A stretch of DNA of 7,695 nucleotides from Candidatus Pacebacteria bacterium UBA6188 (lineage in GTDB: Bacteria > Patescibacteriota > Microgenomatia > UBA1400 > PJMF01). The stretch is from NCBI GenBank assembly GCA_002422765.1, contig DITI01000056.1:1-7695 (forward strand), in the 5' to 3' direction. The notes below the pieces were generated by a model, which saw only the letters and a list, made by a program, of their open reading frames with translations, was not told where the DNA came from and did not search any database. The position numbers were made by a program, and so were the translations under genes. Numbering within the stretch: the first letter of the stretch is position 1; each line of letters starts with the position of its first letter. This document shows positions 1 through 4,642 of this stretch, one piece after another.

Positions 1-1
1 A

Positions 2-1954
2 TTGGGTCCAGATTCTCAAGATGTGGTTGAAACGATTTTTGCCTTCGATCATGATTGGTTACAGGAGGGTCAGCTGAGTGATGTTAAAAAAGCTATTATC
101 AAAGAAGTAACCGAGGAGTTGAGTCTAGAAGCAGTGGGTCAATTTAGTGTGCCTGAGGCTTTGGCCGAAGCACGTTTGATTGGTGATGAGCATGATTCTT
201 GTTTGTTGACTGTTTTTAAAGAAGATGTGCTCGACCTGATTTTTCTCAAGCATGGTCAATTTTTAGACTTAATTAGTGTTGGTCGTTCTGGCAATGTAGT
301 TGATGACTTCAATGAACTTTTGGCTAGAGCAGCCAAGCATTTAGGTCAGGATGGTAAGTATTTTCCCAGTAAAGTTTTGATGACCTCTATCGCTCTCAAG
401 CCAAAAGAAATGGCTGCTTTGCATGAGGAATTAGCAGCTGTTGATTGGGTCAAAAATCCTGGCTTTACTCAAGCTCCAACCATCGTAGTTCTAGAGCCAG
501 ACTACATGGTTAAATCAGTTAGTTTGAGTGCTGGTAAAGTTTTTGCTAAAGAAAACATGTTGGCTAAAATGCCCAGCCAAAGCTTTGTTGCCAATCAAGA
601 GCCGGTTTTAACTTCGACACTACCAGCAACCCCTGAAGATTATGCTATCGAAAGAGCTAGTGCTAGTAGTTTTGGCATTGATCTGAGCCAAAGTAATTTG
701 CTCAACCATAATAAAAATGAAGTTATCGCAGTTGAGCCGGAACCAGTCAAAAAACCACACCACAAGCGTTCTTTTTTTAGTAGATTTTATTTGTCTCATC
801 AAAAAATGATTCTAATTGGAGTGGGAGCTGGTTTACTTGGTTTACTGTCGCTTTTTACTGTTTTTGCTTTTTTATTATCCAAGGTGACTGTTGTTTTAAC
901 TCCAGAGCAATCCTTGTTGCAAAAAAGCATCAAGATTACTTTAGATCCCAACATTGCTCAATCAAACTTTGACCAAGCTTTACTCAAGGCTTCATTACAA
1001 CAAAAGGAAATTAGTGGCCAAGACGTAACTGCTACCACTGGTATTGGTTTGGTGGGAGATAAAGCCAAGGGGAAAGTAGCAGTTTATAACAAAACAGTGG
1101 AGAAAGTTAAGCTCAAAGAAGGAACAGTGCTTAGCAATGATGGTGTGGAATTTTTGACAGATCGAGAGATTGAAATTGCAGGAGCTACTGAAAAGTCTGG
1201 CGGTTCTGGCATGGACTATGGCAAGGCTGAAGTTGAGGTAACAGCCAAGGATATCGGTTCGGAAGCCAACTTTAATAAAGAAACTAAATTCAGAGTTGCT
1301 GACTATTTTGATGACAAATTTTCAGCTGTGGCTCTTGGTAATTTTGCTGGTGGTTCTAGCCGAGAAGTAAGGGTGGTGGCTCAGGTGGATATGGATCGTC
1401 TCACTCAGGCTTTGCATAAAAAGTTGGTAGAAGAAGCCATGAAGGAATTTGAAGATGAATCAGTTGGTGGAACCTATTTTGTGCCAACAGGCAAAAATCG
1501 ATCGGTCAAAAGCAATTTTTCAGCTGAGTTAGGTACCGAAACTGAATCTTTGACGCTCGATTTAACCTTGGAAGTGGAAGCAGTGAAATATCTTTCTGCC
1601 GACTTAAAAAAACTAGGCTTGGCTCTTCTTGAGAAAGATTTACCAGCTGGTTATAGCTTTGTTGATCAAGACCCGTCACTTTTGAGTGATAAAGCTCAAA
1701 GCTCTTCTTCCTCTGCACAAATTAGTTTAACTGCTGACTTGAGTGCTAAGGCTATGGCTGATTTAGATCTAGAAGAGATTAAGCAACAAATTTTGGGCAA
1801 ATCTTGGTTGGAAGTTGAAGAACAACTGGAGAACAATAGTGAAATCAAGCAAGCTACGGTGGTTTTTCATCCGCCATTTTTGATCAATATTTTGCGTAAT
1901 TTACCCAGTGATCCAGCCAGAATAATTTTAGAATTAAGCAAACCAGAGCGTTAA
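2..1954 (+). CDS. Bitopic PilM/actin-like plus baseplate-J-like membrane protein (5' truncated)
   Basis: The reading frame is open from the first bases, so the true start probably lies upstream and 650 residues are visible. Residues about 1-180 resemble one half of a PilM/FtsA-type actin-like ATPase fold: an ETIF...W segment, an EALAEA helix (residue 50 area), then beta strands and a VGRSGN turn. A low-complexity, proline-containing linker follows, with a basic stretch KKPHHKR just before one strong membrane helix at about 269-293. Residues about 340-460 match the baseplate-J-like exported domain seen in many CPR proteins, with GLVGDKAKGKVAVYNKT near the start and GGSSREVRVV near the end. A Ser run (567-571) leads to a C-terminal repeat-like domain ending NLPSDPARIILEL. 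The basic linker suggests the N-terminal half is cytoplasmic and the C-terminal half exported. Family similarity is recognised by eye. The function is unknown; surface appendage or envelope scaffold is inference. The sortase gene follows five bases downstream, suggesting co-transcription. Confidence 0.72.
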   Translation: MGPDSQDVVETIFAFDHDWLQEGQLSDVKKAIIKEVTEELSLEAVGQFSVPEALAEARLIGDEHDSCLLTVFKEDVLDLIFLKHGQFLDLISVGRSGNVVDDFNELLARAAKHLGQDGKYFPSKVLMTSIALKPKEMAALHEELAAVDWVKNPGFTQAPTIVVLEPDYMVKSVSLSAGKVFAKENMLAKMPSQSFVANQEPVLTSTLPATPEDYAIERASASSFGIDLSQSNLLNHNKNEVIAVEPEPVKKPHHKRSFFSRFYLSHQKMILIGVGAGLLGLLSLFTVFAFLLSKVTVVLTPEQSLLQKSIKITLDPNIAQSNFDQALLKASLQQKEISGQDVTATTGIGLVGDKAKGKVAVYNKTVEKVKLKEGTVLSNDGVEFLTDREIEIAGATEKSGGSGMDYGKAEVEVTAKDIGSEANFNKETKFRVADYFDDKFSAVALGNFAGGSSREVRVVAQVDMDRLTQALHKKLVEEAMKEFEDESVGGTYFVPTGKNRSVKSNFSAELGTETESLTLDLTLEVEAVKYLSADLKKLGLALLEKDLPAGYSFVDQDPSLLSDKAQSSSSSAQISLTADLSAKAMADLDLEEIKQQILGKSWLEVEEQLENNSEIKQATVVFHPPFLINILRNLPSDPARIILELSKPER

Positions 1955-1959
1955 CTCCT

Positions 1960-2907
1960 ATGTCAAAAGATTTTCAAGTCAACAAGCAAGAATTGCTTGG
2001 AGTTTATCGCCAAGCTTTGTTGAAGAATGTGCCCTTGAGTGATCTGGATGCTAAAGTCGCAGATTTTACCAAGCGAACGAAGGCTAATCAAAATTTTGAA
2101 AAACAATTGGATGACAAAATTGAATCAAGATTTTGGCAAAGTATTCCGCAATTTATGAAGATGACTGCAGCCGCAATTCCCCTAGTTTTGATTGGAGTGG
2201 GGATTGTTCTGGCTGGTTCAGCAGCTTGGCCAATTATTAGTCAGGTTTTACCTCAGGCCAACGCAGACAGCGATGATTTACTATCACCATTGTCCAACAC
2301 TCAATTAGCCAATGCCAACAATTTGGTTTATGCCAAGTCTAATATTATTGATGAAAATCAAAATCAAACGCCAGTAGTGCTGGATGAACCAATCATTTTG
2401 GACTATAAGCTCGATTACACTGATTTAAGCAATTGGTTTAATGGTCAGGAAAGTGAAGTGACTGATTTAGAATATCAAGTTGAGGAGTATCGCTTTGACA
2501 TTCCCAGCTTGGAGATTAGCAATGCCAAAGTAAGAGTGGGTGGAACTGATCTAAATAAGAGCCTAATTCAGTATCCTGGCACGGCTTTGCCTGGAGAGCC
2601 TGGTGCGCCAGTGATTTTTGGCCATTCAGTTTTGCGTCAATTTTATAGTCCGAGCGAAAAAAATCCGCGTCGTTATAGTTCAATCTTCAGCAAAATCATG
2701 ACTTTGAAGAATGGCGATAAAATTTATCTAACCCACAACAACGTTAAGTACACTTATCAAGTCCAAAGCAACACTGAAGTGCAACCAACTGACACTTTCA
2801 TCTTGGCTCAACGCTATGATGCTAGACAATTAAAATTAGTCACCTGTGTTCCAGAAGGCACGGTTCTGCGTCGCGGTGTAGTCATTGCCCAATTGATTAA
2901 AGAATAA
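1960..2907 (+). CDS. Sortase family transpeptidase, membrane anchored
   Basis: Sortases are extracytoplasmic cysteine transpeptidases that cut exported proteins at a sorting signal and join them to the cell wall or to each other. The catalytic set is visible: His222 in VIFGHS, Cys296 in LVTCVPEGT, and Arg305 in the LRRGVVIAQL strand (Arg304 is the alternative). Spacing and order fit the sortase fold in residues about 165-315. One membrane helix lies at about 68-95. Before it is a 67-residue charged, probably cytoplasmic segment, longer than in typical sortases. Residues 100-165 form an acidic, Asn/Gln-rich linker. The ATG at 1960 starts five bases after the upstream stop and lacks a clear Shine-Dalgarno, so translation may be coupled. 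TAA is immediately followed by an in-frame TAG. Subclass is uncertain (class D/E-like). No LPXTG-type exported substrate is visible in the window. Confidence 0.9.
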   Translation: MSKDFQVNKQELLGVYRQALLKNVPLSDLDAKVADFTKRTKANQNFEKQLDDKIESRFWQSIPQFMKMTAAAIPLVLIGVGIVLAGSAAWPIISQVLPQANADSDDLLSPLSNTQLANANNLVYAKSNIIDENQNQTPVVLDEPIILDYKLDYTDLSNWFNGQESEVTDLEYQVEEYRFDIPSLEISNAKVRVGGTDLNKSLIQYPGTALPGEPGAPVIFGHSVLRQFYSPSEKNPRRYSSIFSKIMTLKNGDKIYLTHNNVKYTYQVQSNTEVQPTDTFILAQRYDARQLKLVTCVPEGTVLRRGVVIAQLIKE

Positions 2908-2925
2908 TAGACTCAAGGCAAAGAA

Positions 2926-3345
2926 ATGAAAAATTTTTTGAGTATCGATTATGGAACCAAGAGGATTGGCTTAGCTTTTAATGTGGCCACTTTAGCTGAA
3001 CCGCTTTTGGTGCTTGATAATCAACTCAGTAACCAGCAGGACATTGTGACAGACCAAGCAGTTGAGGAAATTATCAAGATTTGTGCCGAGAGGAAAATTA
3101 ACGAGATTGTGCTTGGTCTTTCAGAGGCGCAAATGGCGGTCAAAATTCAAGCTTTTGCGAAAATTTTGCAAGCGAGATTGGGTTTGCCATTGACTTTGGT
3201 GGACGAAACCCTTTCTTCTCATGAGGTGAAGAGGCGTATGGCGGAGGCTTCATTTAGTCTCAAAAAACGCCAAGGTCCCATCGATCATTACAGTGCAGCT
3301 TTGATTTTGGAAGATTTTTTGGAAAACTTGTCCATTAAATCTTGA
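2926..3345 (+). CDS. ruvX: Putative pre-16S rRNA nuclease / Holliday junction resolvase-like RuvX (YqgF)
   Basis: This 139-residue protein has the usual length and order of the YqgF/RuvX family, an RNase H-like nuclease fold implicated in 16S rRNA 5'-end maturation in E. coli and annotated as a Holliday junction resolvase homologue. The first acidic residue is Asp8 in SIDYGTKRIGLAF. The second site is Asp93/Glu94 in LVDETLSSHEV, and the third is Asp120 in PIDHYSAALILEDFL. The usual VGLP-x-x-dG segment is degenerate here (VLGLSEAQM, residues 62-70), lacking the Pro and the later Gly. The start at 2926 is supported by AAGG at 2915-2918, seven bases upstream. The gene lies 18 bases after the sortase stop and 44 bases before mltG; the ruvX-mltG pairing is also found in Firmicutes. 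It is cytoplasmic and ends in TGA, which supports the standard code. Confidence 0.9.
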   Translation: MKNFLSIDYGTKRIGLAFNVATLAEPLLVLDNQLSNQQDIVTDQAVEEIIKICAERKINEIVLGLSEAQMAVKIQAFAKILQARLGLPLTLVDETLSSHEVKRRMAEASFSLKKRQGPIDHYSAALILEDFLENLSIKS

Positions 3346-3352
3346 GCTAAAT

Positions 3353-3381
3353 TTTCCACAGTTTTACTTTTGTGCTACACT
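3353..3381 (+). promoter_or_regulatory. Predicted sigma70-type promoter of mltG with extended -10
   Basis: A -35-like TTTCCA at 3353-3358 (four of six consensus bases) is followed after exactly 17 bases by TACACT at 3376-3381. A TG at 3373-3374 makes an extended -10 (TGcTACACT). Transcription would begin near 3387-3390, at or within a few bases of the ATG at 3390. The -35 overlaps the DnaA-box-like TTTTCCACA at 3352-3360. The call is by pattern only. Confidence 0.5.
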
Positions 3382-3389
3382 TATTGCTC

Positions 3390-4370
3390 ATGCTAAGAAA
3401 ATTGCCTAAATTTTTCTTTTTACTGCTGTCTTTTCTCATTGTTTTGTTGTTTTTAGCATTTTTTCTTGGCAACTTATTTCAGCCGACTACCGACGCTTCT
3501 GCCAAAAAAGTTCGTTTCGTTATTCCCAAAGGTCAGGCTTTATCAATCATTGCTGGCAGACTTGAGGAAGAGCAATTAATCAAAAACGCTTGGGCCTTTC
3601 GCTTCGCGGTTTATTTCAACAAGTTGGAAAATAAAATTCAAGCTGGTAGCTTTGAGTTATCGGCCGATATGGACACTTGGCAAATCGCCAAAACTTTAAC
3701 CATGGGAACTGACGACCTTTGGATTACCTTGCCTGAAGGTTGGCGTAGGGAAGAAATCGCTGAGAGTCTAAGCAGGCAAGGTTTGAGTAGTTTTGATAAA
3801 GATGAATTTTTATTGCTAAGCAAGGGCTTGGAAGGCCAGTTGTTTCCTGACACTTATTTGGTACCAAGAGAAGTGACCAGTGCTACTCTGATTTCTCTTT
3901 TTAAAAATACTTTTGCCAGTAAAGTCACCACGCCTTTGAGTCAAGAAATTGCTGCTAGTGAATTAAGCCTGAACGAAATTTTAACTTTGGCTTCCCTAGT
4001 GCAAAGAGAAAGTGCTAACGATGAAGAAATGCCTTTGGTGGCGCAAATTCTCTTAAATCGCTTGGCAATAGATATGCCTTTGCAAGTTGATGCTACTTTG
4101 CAATACATTAAGGGCTACAGTCAAGCAGAGCAATCTTTTTGGCCAACACCTCTGGCGGAGGATAAAAAATTAGATTCTTTGTATAACACTTATAAATATG
4201 CCGACTTGCCACCTTCGCCAATTTGTAATCCTGGTCTTGCGGCTATCAAAGCAGTCTTAAATCCAAGCCCCACTCAAGCTTTTTATTATATTCACGATAA
4301 TTCTGGCAAAATTCACCCAGCTCGCACCTTAGACGAACATAATGCTAACGTGAACAAATACTTGCGCTAA
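3390..4370 (+). CDS. mltG: Endolytic peptidoglycan transglycosylase MltG (YceG family)
   Basis: MltG is a membrane-anchored lytic transglycosylase that cleaves nascent glycan strands and sets their length. From the ATG at 3390 the protein has 326 residues, close to the family norm. A short basic start (MLRKLPK) precedes a membrane helix at about 8-27. A LysM-like region spans about 37-100 (VIPKGQALSIIA onward). The catalytic domain shows LFPDTYLVP (Phe152-Tyr156), the active-site motif ASLVQRES with Glu207 matching E. coli Glu218, NRL, YNTY (265-268), LPPSPICNPG and a C-terminal DEHNANVNKYL. The glutamate two residues before the catalytic one is Gln here. A GTG at 3372 would add six residues, but it lies inside the predicted promoter and, like the ATG, has no Shine-Dalgarno; the ATG gives a better signal anchor. 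Expected to act on the outer face of the membrane. Confidence 0.93.
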   Translation: MLRKLPKFFFLLLSFLIVLLFLAFFLGNLFQPTTDASAKKVRFVIPKGQALSIIAGRLEEEQLIKNAWAFRFAVYFNKLENKIQAGSFELSADMDTWQIAKTLTMGTDDLWITLPEGWRREEIAESLSRQGLSSFDKDEFLLLSKGLEGQLFPDTYLVPREVTSATLISLFKNTFASKVTTPLSQEIAASELSLNEILTLASLVQRESANDEEMPLVAQILLNRLAIDMPLQVDATLQYIKGYSQAEQSFWPTPLAEDKKLDSLYNTYKYADLPPSPICNPGLAAIKAVLNPSPTQAFYYIHDNSGKIHPARTLDEHNANVNKYLR

Positions 4371-4390
4371 ACTGATCTTGTTGTTATAAT
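4362..4390 (+). promoter_or_regulatory. Predicted main rpoB promoter, extended -10
   Basis: TATAAT at 4385-4390 is a perfect -10, preceded by TG at 4382-4383 (extended -10). TTGCGC at 4362-4367 sits 17 bases upstream and keeps the TTG of the -35 consensus. It overlaps the last codons of mltG, ending right before its TAA. The predicted start is near 4397. No equally good promoter was found nearer to rpoB. Confidence 0.65.
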
Positions 4391-4451
4391 AGCGAATTGT
4401 CTAAAAAGACTCAAGTAAAAAGCTAGCAGAAAAAACAAAGAATTGGTGCCT

Positions 4452-4473
4452 TTAGTTTTTGTAAAACAACTAA
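4452..4473 (+). other. Weak stem-loop in rpoB leader
   Basis: TTAGTT at 4452-4457 is complementary to AACTAA at 4468-4473, with a 10-base loop. The stem is six A/T-rich pairs, so stability is modest. Its 3' arm can instead pair with the loop of the downstream stem-loop at 4564-4588. Confidence 0.3.
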
Positions 4474-4489
4474 GTAAATAATTTGCTTC

Positions 4490-4523
4490 ACACAGCATTA
4501 TCAAGTATAGGCTGTGTTTTTTT
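4490..4523 (+). terminator. Rho-independent terminator-like hairpin inside the rpoB leader
   Basis: ACACAGC at 4490-4496 pairs perfectly with GCTGTGT at 4511-4517 across a 14-base loop, and seven T residues occupy 4517-4523. This is the form of an intrinsic terminator. It lies downstream of both the mltG stop and the predicted rpoB promoter, so it could end mltG transcripts, act as an attenuator for rpoB, or both. The large loop lowers confidence in strength. Confidence 0.6.
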
Positions 4524-4541
4524 GCTTTATTATACTTTGTT

Positions 4542-4550
4542 TTTTCCACA
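4542..4550 (+). promoter_or_regulatory. DnaA-box-like nonamer TTTTCCACA
   Basis: TTTTCCACA matches the DnaA-box variant known from cyanobacteria and is one base from the E. coli consensus TTATCCACA. The same nonamer occurs at 3352-3360 ahead of mltG. No other copies were found by eye. A single 9-mer in AT-rich DNA is weak evidence for binding. Confidence 0.15.
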
Positions 4551-4563
4551 GGTCTTTTTACCT

Positions 4564-4588
4564 TTTGACTTTAGTTGGACAAGTCAAA
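4564..4588 (+). other. Perfect 8-bp stem-loop ahead of rpoB
   Basis: TTTGACTT (4564-4571) and AAGTCAAA (4581-4588) form eight uninterrupted pairs around the nine-base loop TAGTTGGAC. There is no T-run after it, so it is not a terminator. It sits about 43 bases before the Shine-Dalgarno and may be a regulatory leader element or a protein-binding hairpin. As DNA it is also an inverted repeat that could be an operator. Confidence 0.45.
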
Positions 4589-4630
4589 TCAAAAGTAGCA
4601 AGAAGAAGTAATTAAGCATTTAAAGCTAAA

Positions 4631-4635
4631 AAGGA
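4631..4635 (+). promoter_or_regulatory. Shine-Dalgarno of rpoB
   Basis: AAGGA lies seven bases before the ATG at 4643 and fixes the rpoB start. It contrasts with mltG and the sortase gene, which have no clear Shine-Dalgarno. Confidence 0.75.
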
Positions 4636-4642
4636 AATTTTC

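Larger units (their letters stand above)
4397..4642 (+). other. Long structured 5' leader of rpoB (no gene seen)
   Basis: About 246 bases separate the predicted transcription start from the rpoB ATG. No convincing coding frame was found on either strand. The stretch is AT-rich and holds a small GTCT/AGAC hairpin (4399-4410), a TTAGTT/AACTAA hairpin (4452-4473), a terminator-like hairpin with a T-run (4490-4523), an 8-bp stem-loop (4564-4588) and the rpoB Shine-Dalgarno. If the terminator is used, a short RNA of about 125 nt would be made. I recognise no known riboswitch, tRNA or protein-binding leader in it. Confidence 0.4.

Noticed and set aside
626..640. LPATP resembling an LPXTG sortase signal in the first protein.
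   Set aside because: It lies before the membrane helix on the presumed cytoplasmic side, ends in Pro instead of Gly, and is not followed at the C-terminus by a hydrophobic tail.
806..2215. Similar ATTGGAGTGGG words at the membrane helices of the first protein and the sortase.
   Set aside because: Both encode a short LIGVG segment in hydrophobic helices; similarity does not extend beyond this, so a duplication is not supported.
3372..3389. GTG at 3372 as the start of mltG, adding six residues.
   Set aside because: It sits inside the predicted extended -10 promoter, has no Shine-Dalgarno and gives a less typical signal anchor than the ATG at 3390. It cannot be fully excluded if transcription comes from ruvX.
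4531..4536. TATACT as the -10 of a second rpoB promoter just after the terminator.
   Set aside because: No -35-like hexamer at 15-18 bases upstream and no TG extension; T/A-rich sequence makes such matches common.
4367..4549. A 60-residue minus-strand frame covering the gap before rpoB.
   Set aside because: It runs across the promoter and terminator hairpin, has a low-complexity Leu/Phe/Lys-rich composition and no recognisable domain; best explained as chance in AT-rich DNA.
4565..4570. TTGACT as a -35 element directly ahead of rpoB.
   Set aside because: No -10-like sequence at 16-18 bases downstream; the bases are better explained as an arm of the perfect stem-loop at 4564-4588.
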